Source: JAVKBW01 sp964352715
Lineage (GTDB): Bacteria; Pseudomonadota; Alphaproteobacteria; UBA8366; Aestuariispiraceae
DNA: 60,000 nt
Assembly: GCA_964352715.1 (NCBI GenBank)
Contig: CAYGSU010000015.1
Span: forward strand, 1-60,000
Direction: 5' to 3'
Under the pieces are notes generated by a model, which was given only the letters and a program-made list of their open reading frames with translations, was not told where the DNA came from and did no database searches. Positions 7,924 to 15,969 of this stretch are shown piece after piece (position 1 is the stretch's first letter; each line of letters starts with the position of its first letter). Position numbers and translations under genes: made by a program.

Positions 7924-8685
7924 CTAGCGGACACGCTTCAGGACGAAATCGTATCTACATCCAGCCTGGTTGCCGGTTTCAAGTTTCTGGGTGAACCTGA
8001 TACTTGAAGCCTTCGGTTCCAGATCCGTCGAGTAACGGCCCAACATCAAAAGGCCACTACTGCCGCTTTGAAAGTTGAGTTGCAGCAAACCATTCGCGGT
8101 TACGCTGCCGGTCACTCTTGCCGTGTTTCCGGTCCTAGATGTCAATACAGCGTCAATCTCACCATCTCGGATAGAGAAGGAGTCGTTCAGTCTGTCAGGA
8201 TTTTGGCATATTCCGACTGAATATCTTTTGAAGGAATGCGCAAAGCCGGTTAGCCGCCATGCGCCATCATATGGGGCACTTTCTCCAGCCGGCTCAGGCG
8301 GCAGCGCGGCCGTTTCTGTTGAAGACTCCGTTGCTTCTGCCGTTGAACTCTCGGCGGGAACGGGGGCATCCGATGACTGTTCGACCGGTGCTGTCGGATC
8401 AAGCTCGGCAATCATAGCCTCGGTGATCGGCGTAAAAATGCTGTTCGGATAGGTTTTAACGAAAGCCTTCAGCAGGCTGAGGTTTCCGGATGCTTTTATC
8501 GTGTTCCAGACTGCCAATTCCGTTTTTGTTGCCATGGAATCTACGGGATCCGCATCCGCAACAAGATGAAGGCCATGGCTTGAGACTGCCGGACCGATAC
8601 CGGCTGCAGGAAGTTGAATAGCCTGCACGGCGCCGGGCAGCGTGCATAAAATGATCACTGCGACTATGGTAAACAATCTGCGCAT
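7924..8685 (-). CDS. Secreted protein sharing the caspase protein's repeat and C-terminal domain (paralogue 1)
   Basis: 253 residues from an ATG at 8685 preceded by GGTGGGAC; a GTG four codons upstream is the alternative. A signal peptide (MRRLFTIVAVIILCTLPGAVQA) leads into one helical repeat (AVWNTIKASGNLSLLKAF) nearly identical to the second repeat of the caspase protein. A Ser/Glu/Ala-rich linker follows, and then a 115-residue domain from YDGTWRLTG to the end with the paired cysteines in VGICQNPD and AGCRYDF. There is no peptidase domain. The gene sits 87 bases upstream of the caspase gene on the same strand. The function is unknown; it may be a partner, regulator or substrate of the peptidase. 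Confidence 0.8.
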   Translation of the reverse strand: MRRLFTIVAVIILCTLPGAVQAIQLPAAGIGPAVSSHGLHLVADADPVDSMATKTELAVWNTIKASGNLSLLKAFVKTYPNSIFTPITEAMIAELDPTAPVEQSSDAPVPAESSTAEATESSTETAALPPEPAGESAPYDGAWRLTGFAHSFKRYSVGICQNPDRLNDSFSIRDGEIDAVLTSRTGNTARVTGSVTANGLLQLNFQSGSSGLLMLGRYSTDLEPKASSIRFTQKLETGNQAGCRYDFVLKRVR

Positions 8686-8713
8686 GAACTGTCCCACCGT
8701 CTCAATTCCTGAA

Positions 8714-8768
8714 CCTTTTCCAGCAGGAAACTATGATCTGTCATCGGCATTCACAAGTTGGAAAAGTC
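8714..8768. repeat. Left copy of a 55-base exact duplication flanking the N gap
   Basis: The 55 bases starting CCTTTTCCAGCAGG are identical to 8869-8923. An exact copy on each side of a round-number gap is the mark of two contigs that overlap by an assembly word length (55 is a common k-mer size) but were scaffolded instead of merged. Confidence 0.95.
8728..8756 (-). promoter_or_regulatory. Candidate sigma-70-like promoter of paralogue 1
   Basis: On the minus strand, TTGTGA (8756-8751), a 17-base spacer and TAGTTT (8733-8728) resemble -35 and -10 elements about 45 bases ahead of the start codon. The same pair with the same spacing is kept upstream of the second paralogue. The match to consensus is moderate; conservation between the two copies is the main support, although recent duplication could also explain it. 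Confidence 0.35.
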
Positions 8769-8868
8769 NNNNNNNNNNNNNNNNNNNNNNNNNNNNNNNN
8801 NNNNNNNNNNNNNNNNNNNNNNNNNNNNNNNNNNNNNNNNNNNNNNNNNNNNNNNNNNNNNNNNNNNN
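8769..8868. other. Assembly gap (100 N)
   Basis: Exactly 100 undetermined bases, a placeholder length. Because both flanks carry the same 55 bases, the true sequence probably has one copy and no gap, in which case the window is about 155 bases too long here. Confidence 0.97.
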
Positions 8869-8923
8869 CCTTTTCCAGCAGGAAACTATGATCTGTCATC
8901 GGCATTCACAAGTTGGAAAAGTC
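8869..8923. repeat. Right copy of the 55-base exact duplication flanking the N gap
   Basis: Identical to 8714-8768. See the left copy for interpretation. Confidence 0.95.
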
Positions 8924-8998
8924 CGACATGACACAATCGGGCTTTCTGGCAGGTCGAACAAAAATTCGGGACTGGCGTGGTTGTTTCCGTGAAATGCG

Positions 8999-9763
8999 TC
9001 AGCGAACACGTTTCAGGACGAAATCGTAGCGACATCCAGCCTGACCGTCCGATAAAAATTTCTGAACAAACCTGATGCTCTGAGTGTCGGATTCCAGCTC
9101 GGCTTTGTAGGTTCCGCGCATCTTTTCGGTGTTGCTGCTGATGAAATTGAGTTCCAGACTTCCCTCTCTTAAAACGCTTCCGGTCATGGAAATCGTATTC
9201 CGGGATCTCGACGTCAAGACAGTGTCGATTTCACCGTTCTTTATTGAGAATGTTTCATTCATCGAGTCCGGATTCTGACAAATACTCCATGGGTATCTTT
9301 TGAAAGAATGGGCCTTCCCGGCGATCCGCCATGTGCCGTCATAGGGATTTCTATCTGCGTCCGGTTCGGTCAGGGCGGCGGTTTCAGACAACGGTTTCGG
9401 TGTGTCGTCCGCTGAGGTCATGCTTTCGGCGGGATCATTTGACGACTGCTCGCCCGGCTCAACAGGCTCAATGTTAGCAATCATTGTTCTGGTAATCGGC
9501 GTGAAGATGCTGTCCGGATAGGCTTTGACGAACGCCTTCAAGAGCTCGAGATTTCCGGTGGTCTTGATCGCATTCCAGACGGCTAGTTCCGCCTCTGTTG
9601 AATCGGAATCTCCCGCATCTGCAACAAGATGGACGCCTTCACGCGATCCATTAGCACCCACACCGGGTAAATGAACTTGAAACGCCTGCACGGCGCCGGA
9701 CAGTGTGCATAGAAACAACAGTGCGAATATCGAAAACAACCTGCGCATCGTTTGTCTTGGCAT
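8999..9763 (-). CDS. Secreted protein sharing the caspase protein's repeat and C-terminal domain (paralogue 2)
   Basis: 254 residues from the second of two adjacent ATGs (9766 and 9763), which lies 7 bases after AGGG; an ATG at 9748 (MRRLFSIFAL) aligns with the start of paralogue 1. Signal peptide, one helical repeat (AVWNAIKTTGNLELLKAF), a linker rich in Ser, Glu and Pro, then the C-terminal domain from YDGTWRIAG to a CRYDFVLKRVR end with cysteines in WSICQNPD and AGCRYDF. It is clearly a duplicate of the gene to its left in coordinate order. It has no catalytic domain and its function is unknown. Confidence 0.8.
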   Translation of the reverse strand: MPRQTMRRLFSIFALLFLCTLSGAVQAFQVHLPGVGANGSREGVHLVADAGDSDSTEAELAVWNAIKTTGNLELLKAFVKAYPDSIFTPITRTMIANIEPVEPGEQSSNDPAESMTSADDTPKPLSETAALTEPDADRNPYDGTWRIAGKAHSFKRYPWSICQNPDSMNETFSIKNGEIDTVLTSRSRNTISMTGSVLREGSLELNFISSNTEKMRGTYKAELESDTQSIRFVQKFLSDGQAGCRYDFVLKRVR

Positions 9764-9791
9764 CATAATTCCCTGAACCTCATAGATCAGA

Positions 9792-9820
9792 AAACTATGG
9801 TCTGTCTGCGGCATTCACAA
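9792..9820 (-). promoter_or_regulatory. Candidate sigma-70-like promoter of paralogue 2
   Basis: TTGTGA (9820-9815), a 17-base spacer and TAGTTT (9797-9792) on the minus strand repeat the arrangement upstream of paralogue 1, within a longer conserved stretch that includes TTCACAAGTTGGAAAAGTC on the plus strand. Confidence 0.35.
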
Positions 9821-9897
9821 GTTGGAAAAGTCTTGAACAATACAATCTGGCTTGCAGACAGGTCGCATGAATAGTTCAGGCCGATCCTGCTTGCCGT

Positions 9898-11703
9898 CTA
9901 TTCCGCTGCCTGCCGGCTGCTGTCCGTAAACTGCAATTCGGCCAGATGCGCATAGAGTGGGCTGGACTTCAGCAGGTCGGTATGGGTGCCGATGGCTTCG
10001 ACCCGGCCCTCGTCCATCACGACGATCCGGTCGGCGTTTTTCACGGTCGCCAGTCGATGGGCGATGACCAGAGTCGTACGATTCTGCATCAGGCGTTCCA
10101 GCGCTTCCTGCACCAGACGTTCGTTTTCGGCATCGAGCGCGCTTGTCGCTTCATCCAGCAACAGAACGGACGGGTTACGCAGGATGGCGCGGGCGATGGA
10201 AATCCTCTGCCGTTGTCCGCCGGAAAGACGGATGCCTTTTTCGCCGAGATAGGTGTCGTAGCCTTCCGGCAAATCGCTGACAAAACCGTGCGCCATGGCA
10301 TTGCGCGCGGCTTCCTCGACAGCTTCATCCGATGCGTCAGGATCGCCGTAGCGGATATTCGTGCTGACATTTTCACCGAACACGTAAGGGTCCTGCGGCA
10401 CAAGCGCGAGGCGCTTGCGGAAGGCGGTCGGATCAGCCTGCCGCAAATCAATTCCATCCAGTCGCACTGATCCCTCTGTCGGGTCGTAGAACCGCAACAG
10501 CAATTGAAAGACCGTCGATTTGCCGGCACCGGACGGCCCGACCAGCGCGACAGTCTCACCCGGCTCGACCGTCAGGCTGAAGCCCTGCAGCGCGGACCGA
10601 TTGGGGCGGGAAGGATAGTTGAAGGTGACATTGTCGAACGAAACGTTTCCGACCGCCGGTTCCGGCAGGGGCACCGGCTGTTCAGGCGGGCGGATACTGG
10701 CTTCGGTTTCCAGCAGTTCGATCAGGCGTTCCGTGGCGCCGGCGGCGCGTTGCAGGTCGCCATAGACTTCCGAGACGATCCCGGCAGCGAAGGCGACGAT
10801 GATCGCGTAGTACAGAAAGGCCATCAGCTCGCCGCCGGAAATGCGGCCGGCGACAACATCGCCACCGCCGACCCACAGCACCGCGCCGATACCGAAAAAC
10901 ACGACAATGGTTACCGTAACGTTTAGCAGGCCGCGCAGATGCGCCCGGGTGAGGGCGGTCGACAGGGCGGCAGCGACTTCCTCGCCGAACCGCTTGCGGT
11001 CATGTTCCTCGTGGGTAAAGGCCTGAACGGTCTGAATGGCGTTCAGGCTTTCCTCGGCAAACGCGCCGACATCGGCGACCCTGTCCTGACTGGCTCTGGC
11101 CAGTTTGCGCACGCGGCGGCCGATAAACAGAACCGGCACGACAACAATCGGCACAAGCAGCAAGGCCAAGGCCGCCAGTTTGATGTTGGTCACCATCATC
11201 ATGACCAGCCCGCCGATCAACAGAATGGCGTTGCGCAGGGCGATCGACATGCTGGACCCGACGACGGATTGAAGCACCGTCGTATCCGTGGTGATGCGCG
11301 ACAGAACTTCGCCGGTCTTGGTGACTTCAAAAAACACAGGGTCCAGCGACAATACGCGTTTGAACACCGCATTCCGCATATCTGCCACAACCCGTTCGCC
11401 AAGCCAGGTCATCAGGTAGTATCGGGCATAACCGCCGACCGCGAGCAGCAGGCCGAGCAACAGCAGCGAGGTAAGGGCGCTTTGCAGCGCTTCCGGTTCG
11501 GCGGCGGAAAAACCCTGATCGACCAGCGCCCGCAAGCCCTGCCCAAGCGACAGCACCACGGCCGCTGTGCCGACCAGCGCCGTCAGTGCGCCAAGTACCC
11601 GTTTCCAGTACGGCGCGAGAAACCGGATAATCTGCCGCAACACGCCAAGGTTTCGGCTCTTCGGTCTTTCCAGTGCGTCGCTAGCGGTATCAAAACGCGC
11701 CAT
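9898..11703 (-). CDS. ABC exporter with fused permease and ATPase (MsbA/ABCB-like)
   Basis: 601 residues. About six membrane segments fill residues 25-310. The ATPase follows, with Walker A GPSGAGKST near 390, signature RLSGGQRQRISIARA near 492, Walker B VLLLDEATSALD and the H-loop in LVIAHRLATV. This half-transporter layout works as a homodimer and exports lipids, drugs or peptides. The substrate cannot be told from sequence. It stands alone, without a membrane-fusion protein next to it, which argues against a type I protein secretion ATPase. Confidence 0.9.
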   Translation of the reverse strand: MARFDTASDALERPKSRNLGVLRQIIRFLAPYWKRVLGALTALVGTAAVVLSLGQGLRALVDQGFSAAEPEALQSALTSLLLLGLLLAVGGYARYYLMTWLGERVVADMRNAVFKRVLSLDPVFFEVTKTGEVLSRITTDTTVLQSVVGSSMSIALRNAILLIGGLVMMMVTNIKLAALALLLVPIVVVPVLFIGRRVRKLARASQDRVADVGAFAEESLNAIQTVQAFTHEEHDRKRFGEEVAAALSTALTRAHLRGLLNVTVTIVVFFGIGAVLWVGGGDVVAGRISGGELMAFLYYAIIVAFAAGIVSEVYGDLQRAAGATERLIELLETEASIRPPEQPVPLPEPAVGNVSFDNVTFNYPSRPNRSALQGFSLTVEPGETVALVGPSGAGKSTVFQLLLRFYDPTEGSVRLDGIDLRQADPTAFRKRLALVPQDPYVFGENVSTNIRYGDPDASDEAVEEAARNAMAHGFVSDLPEGYDTYLGEKGIRLSGGQRQRISIARAILRNPSVLLLDEATSALDAENERLVQEALERLMQNRTTLVIAHRLATVKNADRIVVMDEGRVEAIGTHTDLLKSSPLYAHLAELQFTDSSRQAAE

Positions 11704-11780
11704 TCGTTACCTCGATTTTCGCAAAACCCGGTCGGGTTCTACATACAGGAATTGCCGGTGACAAAATCAGCACGGCAGGG

Positions 11781-13190
11781 TCAAACAGGTCTGCCGTCAA
11801 TGACTTTCCCCGGGTTCATGATGTTGTGGGGATCCAGGAGAGCCTTGATCGACCGCATCACGGCAAGCTTGCCTGGGTCGCCGTATGTCTCCAGCGCATG
11901 TTTCTTTTCCGTACCAATACCGTGTTCGGCCGAGAACGATCCGCCGATCTTTGTCAGATTGGTAAACAATACCTCCGCAAGACGGTCGTAAAGTTGTTTT
12001 GTCGGTTTACCCTTCGAAATGGTGATATGCAGATTGCCGTCACCCAGATGCCCGAAGCAGAAAAACTTCAGGTCGGGGTCGATCCCGGCCAGCTTGCGGG
12101 TGCAATTGGAAACGTAAGCGTCCAGTTCTGCCTGCGGGACAGACACGTCGAACCAGTGTCCGTGTGGAAAAACGCGTTCGACGACCCAGCTATCCTCGCG
12201 GATCTGCCAGATATCCTTTCGCTCGGTATCGTTCTTTGCGACCAGCGCGTCGAGTATCTCGCCGTCTTCGGCTGCTTCCGACAGCAAGGCCAGGAGATCA
12301 TCCGGGTTGTCGCCGTCTATCTCGACGATGAGGTAGACCGGTGCATCGAGCGAATCGACGATGCGGTCCAGGCCGAGCTGCCGCGCTGTTGTATCGAAAT
12401 AGCGTCGCCACATGATTTCCGTCGCCCGAAGACGACCGCCGACCTGCCTGCGCAAGCGATGGAACAGGGCAACGCCGTTCGCGGCGGAATCGATTGAAAC
12501 AAGCGCGGTGGATTTCGCCGGCGCTGCCGGTTCGAGTTTCAGTACAATCTTGGTGACAACGCCGAGCGTGCCTTCGGCGCCGATCAGCAATTGCTTGATG
12601 TCGTAGCCTTCGTTGGCCTTCGTCACCCGCTTCAGGTCGGACATTAGGGAGCCGTCGGCCATCACGGCTTCCAGACCCAGTACCCTGTTGCGCATGACTC
12701 CGTTGCGGAACGCTTCCAGCCCGCCGGCATTTGTCGAAACCATGCCGCCGATGGTGCAGGAGCCACGTGCGGCAAGATCGATTCCGGCCGACAGTCCGTG
12801 GGCCGCAACAGCGGCGTCGAGCGTTTCGAGCGTAACGCCGGCTTCAACGATTGCGAGCGAGCCGGCCGGGTCGATTTCGATGATCCGGTCCATGCGATCC
12901 ATCATCAGGATCAACTGCCGGTCATGAGTAGCAGCACCGCCGGCCAGTCCGGTCCGACCGCCCTGCGGCACGATGCTGTAGCCGTTGTCACGGCACCAGG
13001 TGAGGATGTCGGCTATCTCGCGGGTCGTTTTCGGACGCACGGCCAGACCTGCGCGGAAATTGGCTTTGTCGATGCCCGGATCGCGTCCGGAAAGTGCGTC
13101 GGCGTCGACGATTCCATCAGCAATCCGGGCGAGGGCGTCAAGATCGGGAGGAAGATACTGATCCACGTGCTTTACCTTGTTAGCGGTCAA
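11781..13190 (-). CDS. FAD-linked D-2-hydroxyacid dehydrogenase (GlcD/D-lactate dehydrogenase type)
   Basis: 469 residues. The N-terminal FAD_binding_4 domain shows SIVPQGGRTGLAGGA and DLAARGSCTIGGMVSTNAGG, the flavin-contacting loops of the family. The C-terminal FAD-oxidase domain holds CFGHLGDGNLHI and the ending FSAEHGIGTEKKHAL. These enzymes oxidise D-lactate, D-2-hydroxyglutarate or glycolate and pass electrons to the respiratory chain. The exact substrate is not decided by sequence. Its ATG overlaps the stop of the regulator gene by 4 bases, so the regulator may control or respond to this pathway. Confidence 0.87.
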   Translation of the reverse strand: MTANKVKHVDQYLPPDLDALARIADGIVDADALSGRDPGIDKANFRAGLAVRPKTTREIADILTWCRDNGYSIVPQGGRTGLAGGAATHDRQLILMMDRMDRIIEIDPAGSLAIVEAGVTLETLDAAVAAHGLSAGIDLAARGSCTIGGMVSTNAGGLEAFRNGVMRNRVLGLEAVMADGSLMSDLKRVTKANEGYDIKQLLIGAEGTLGVVTKIVLKLEPAAPAKSTALVSIDSAANGVALFHRLRRQVGGRLRATEIMWRRYFDTTARQLGLDRIVDSLDAPVYLIVEIDGDNPDDLLALLSEAAEDGEILDALVAKNDTERKDIWQIREDSWVVERVFPHGHWFDVSVPQAELDAYVSNCTRKLAGIDPDLKFFCFGHLGDGNLHITISKGKPTKQLYDRLAEVLFTNLTKIGGSFSAEHGIGTEKKHALETYGDPGKLAVMRSIKALLDPHNIMNPGKVIDGRPV

Positions 13191-14077
13191 ACGCCGTTGC
13201 GGCGAACTGTGCCGAGCCGACTGATATCGTAACCGCCCAGTTCACTGGCCCGGTCACGAAATGCAGATGTTGTGGTGAATTTCATCAGGTCCTGGATCGG
13301 CGGGTCGAACCAGACGCGATGGTAAACAAGAAGGTCGAAAATCTCCAGTTTGGTTGGCAGAAAGCCGAGACCGAACTGCCGGGCGACGGATTCAAGACCG
13401 GGGGCCGCATCGGCCTTGCCGGCGGCGACAGCGGAGGCAGCCTCGGTTTCCGTACGCGCAACGTCGCCGGATGTTTCAATATCCGCAGCCGACAGGTTGG
13501 CTTCGGCCAGAAGGTGGTTGAACAGGATCGCTGCGCCGGCAGTATCCTGCCGACGCGTCACCCTCTTGCCTTTCAGATCGGCAACTTTCTTGATCGCGTC
13601 CTGCTGATCGCGCGCGATAATAAGACCCTGCTGGCGTCGCGCCCATTCGACAACGACGATTGGCTTGCCTTTCAGGTCTGCAACGGCGGGACCGACATTC
13701 CAGTCTTCCTGTTGCGGCACATAGACATGGCTGCCGGCGGCCTGCGCCGTACCGGCTTTCAGCTGTCTGATTCCATCGAGGCTGCCGTCGAAACTGGTGG
13801 CAAGTCCTGAGCGGGATTCACGGATGGCCCAATCCAGCAGCGGGTCATGACTGCCGGCGACAATCCTGGGCAGATCCGGCGTCTCCGGCTTCGATGTCTC
13901 GCCGCCGTTCAGCCAGGCTTCAATTTCATCGCGCGGAAACAGCAGCTTGCCGATTGCCCGTCGGCACGGGATTTCTCCCGCGGAAGCCAGCTCGTAAACC
14001 CGGCGTTCCCGCACCCGCAGCAGAGTTGCGACCTCTTTTGTCGTCATGAAGTCCGGTGGGGTTTCCTGATCACTCAT
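13187..14077 (-). CDS. HTH (excisionase/MerR-like) regulator with periplasmic-binding-protein-like domain
   Basis: 296 residues from the ATG at 14077, which avoids overlap with the preceding methyltransferase gene. Residues 10-60 form a winged helix of the excisionase type (TTKEVATLLRVRERRVYELA, then LLFPRDEIEAWL). From about 75 onward comes a type 2 periplasmic-binding-protein-like fold (PBP_like), with VADLKGKRVTRRQDTAGA and GKADAAPGLESVARQFGLGF. Regulators of this build are known or predicted to sense small anions or metabolites, including molybdate or tungstate in some lineages. The gene is translationally coupled to the FAD dehydrogenase and follows the glycosyltransferase operon, so its target is uncertain. 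Confidence 0.8.
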   Translation of the reverse strand: MSDQETPPDFMTTKEVATLLRVRERRVYELASAGEIPCRRAIGKLLFPRDEIEAWLNGGETSKPETPDLPRIVAGSHDPLLDWAIRESRSGLATSFDGSLDGIRQLKAGTAQAAGSHVYVPQQEDWNVGPAVADLKGKPIVVVEWARRQQGLIIARDQQDAIKKVADLKGKRVTRRQDTAGAAILFNHLLAEANLSAADIETSGDVARTETEAASAVAAGKADAAPGLESVARQFGLGFLPTKLEIFDLLVYHRVWFDPPIQDLMKFTTTSAFRDRASELGGYDISRLGTVRRNGV

Positions 14078-14114
14078 GCCATTACTGTAAGACGAAAACG
14101 GCGATGATGAAACG

Positions 14115-14903
14115 TCAAGCCGGCATCGCGAACAGATCGCGATGGCCGACAATATGGGTCGATTGGTGGGCGTCGATTGCCTCGCGCCGCTGATCGGTCC
14201 ATTGATCGATCAGGCGTAGGTCCTCAGGCGCGATCTCAATCAGCGCTTCGCGATACCCGTGCAAAAGCGCCAGTTGCAGGTCGGCGCTGCGCTGTTCGAG
14301 AACCCAGTCGCTGTTGCCGGCGACAACCTTGTAGCCGGCGTCCGCCAGTTTCTTTTCGGCATAGCCGGCGGCGTCGCATCCAAGCGCCGGCCCAAATCCC
14401 TTGTCCGACTTCATGTGGCTGTTGAACAGGCCAATGATTCTGGCGTCTTCATCCAGGGGCGGCATCCATTGCCGTCGGTCGGTCGCCGTCATCGGCAGCC
14501 AGACCGCGCACTGGTTCTTGGTCAACAGGCCGATCAGTCTATCCAGCCAGTCACCTGAAACGAGATCGATGAACGCGCTGGCCGTGACCAGATCGAACGC
14601 ATTGAACGGAATGAAGGAAAGGCCGATTGCCAGATTGCATCGTAACGGCGTCGCCTGGGTGCGGGCGACAGCGTGGTCGAGAAGGGTGGTGTCGCCATCG
14701 ACCGCCGTCCAGCGTGTTGTTGCCGGCAGACGGTCCTGCAGATGCCTGTAAGCGGCTCCGGTGCCGCAACCGAGATCAACGACGCGGAGGGGTCTGCCAA
14801 GAGACGCCCCCCAGTGCGCAATCGCTCCCATCACATCTGCATTGAGGGCGCGGCGATCATAGGATTCCCGCAGATCAAGCCAGGCCGTATCGAAGTCACC
14901 CAT
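14115..14903 (-). CDS. Class I SAM-dependent methyltransferase of the putative pterin/glycoconjugate cluster (copy 1)
   Basis: 262 residues from the ATG at 14903 (MGDFDTAWLDLRESYD), which overlaps the glycosyltransferase stop by 8 bases; starts at 14918 or 14957 would overlap more. The SAM site is VVDLGCGTGAAYRHL near residue 42, with acidic VDGD ending strand 2. The last residues (IVGHRDLFAMPA) resemble those of the second methyltransferase at 27338 (VGHTDVLAIP), so the two are likely related. The substrate is unknown; the neighbours suggest a glycosylated pterin-like compound, which is inference. Confidence 0.8.
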   Translation of the reverse strand: MGDFDTAWLDLRESYDRRALNADVMGAIAHWGASLGRPLRVVDLGCGTGAAYRHLQDRLPATTRWTAVDGDTTLLDHAVARTQATPLRCNLAIGLSFIPFNAFDLVTASAFIDLVSGDWLDRLIGLLTKNQCAVWLPMTATDRRQWMPPLDEDARIIGLFNSHMKSDKGFGPALGCDAAGYAEKKLADAGYKVVAGNSDWVLEQRSADLQLALLHGYREALIEIAPEDLRLIDQWTDQRREAIDAHQSTHIVGHRDLFAMPA

Positions 14904-15969
14904 GTCGCGAACCCGCATCCAGCGTGCGAAGAGCGGCGAGAAAACGCTGTCCGGCATCCGACCAGTCTGTCAGTTCATTGCGGGCGGCTCGTGACCGCTG
15001 CGCCAGACTTTCTCGTGCCGTCGGGCTTTCAATCGCCTCACGCAATGCTTGCGCCAAGCCGGGTATGTCGTCAACGGAAACCAGTCTGGCGGCCTTGCCG
15101 GCCGGGGTCGATGCGACGGCCCCGCCATCGACCGCAATGATCGGCAGACCGTGAACAACGGCGGTGGCAAGCGCCATGCCATATCCTTCGTATTTGGCGG
15201 GCGAAACGTACAGATCGGCAGTACGGTACAGCTGCACCAGTTCGCTTTCCGGCAACGCACCGTGGAATTGGATGGCGTCACCGAGCGGCTTCGCTGCCGC
15301 GAGAACCCTTCTGCCGTATTCAGGGGCAAGTTCCGCCGGCCCGACAAGATCGAGCGCCCAGTTGTTGATGTTCAACATTTGCAAGGCCTCGAAAAAATCC
15401 AGGTGGCCTTTCCGCTCGGTCAGGGATGCGACATACAACAGCCGGAGAGGGGTCGGACCGGGCCGGACGTCATTGAACGGCGCGCTATCGATACCCGGCT
15501 CGACCACGAAGCAGACAGCCGGATTGACACCGAAATCCTGCAATCGTGTTTTGGTGAAGGGACTGCTGACAATGACGCACCGGGCTTCGGCCAGACTGGA
15601 GCTTTCGTTTTCGAAAAGGCGCTGCTGCTGGGCCGGGGAAAGCCCGGTTTCGTCTGCCAGCGGATGGTGAACCAGCGCGACGATCCTGAGGCGTTGGCCA
15701 TGGGCCTGTGCCAGTTCCGGAAGCGCGCCATAGGCCAGCCCGTCAATCACGACCACTGTATCGTCCGGAATGCCGGCGATGATCGCGGCGGTTTCCTTCA
15801 ACGTCGTTTCATCCGGCGCGGGGAAACCGTTCGGCAGGGAAACAACGGTAACAGCGGCACCCAGCGACCGGCAGGCTTCGATAATCCGCCGTCCGTAGGT
15901 GTAACCGCCGGTCAGGGTTTCCGGATTGCCGGGAAAAACGAAAGTGAAAGCGGGCGCGCCGGTGGTCAT
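14896..15969 (-). CDS. Glycosyltransferase family 4 (GT-B)
   Basis: 357 residues. The N-terminal half starts FTFVFPGNPETLTGGYTYGRR, with the glycine-rich acceptor-side loop. The C-terminal half carries LLYVASLTERKGHLDF and the donor-binding EX7E region in YVSPAKYEGYGMALATAVVHG, typical of GT4 retaining enzymes. It transfers a sugar from a nucleotide donor. Its ATG overlaps the stop of the pterin synthase homologue by 4 bases, and the methyltransferase overlaps its own stop, so the four genes from 17509 to 14115 read as one operon. Confidence 0.87.
   Translation of the reverse strand: MTTGAPAFTFVFPGNPETLTGGYTYGRRIIEACRSLGAAVTVVSLPNGFPAPDETTLKETAAIIAGIPDDTVVVIDGLAYGALPELAQAHGQRLRIVALVHHPLADETGLSPAQQQRLFENESSSLAEARCVIVSSPFTKTRLQDFGVNPAVCFVVEPGIDSAPFNDVRPGPTPLRLLYVASLTERKGHLDFFEALQMLNINNWALDLVGPAELAPEYGRRVLAAAKPLGDAIQFHGALPESELVQLYRTADLYVSPAKYEGYGMALATAVVHGLPIIAVDGGAVASTPAGKAARLVSVDDIPGLAQALREAIESPTARESLAQRSRAARNELTDWSDAGQRFLAALRTLDAGSRHG

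Larger units (their letters stand above)
8698..8998. other. Intergenic region holding a scaffold gap and a candidate promoter
   Basis: This stretch separates the two paralogous secreted-protein genes. It contains 100 N flanked by two identical 55-base segments. Apart from the gap, it holds a segment also found upstream of the second paralogue (around 9785-9870), so promoter and gene were duplicated together. No coding sequence is visible on either strand. Confidence 0.8.

Noticed and set aside
9898..11703. Type I secretion ATPase for the RTX protein
   Set aside because: It lacks the peptidase-like N-terminal domain, has no membrane-fusion protein neighbour and lies 45 kb away; it resembles MsbA-type exporters.
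13187..14077. Excisionase of a mobile element
   Set aside because: The HTH is of the excisionase type, but it is fused to a binding-protein-like domain and there is no integrase, attachment repeat or tRNA nearby.
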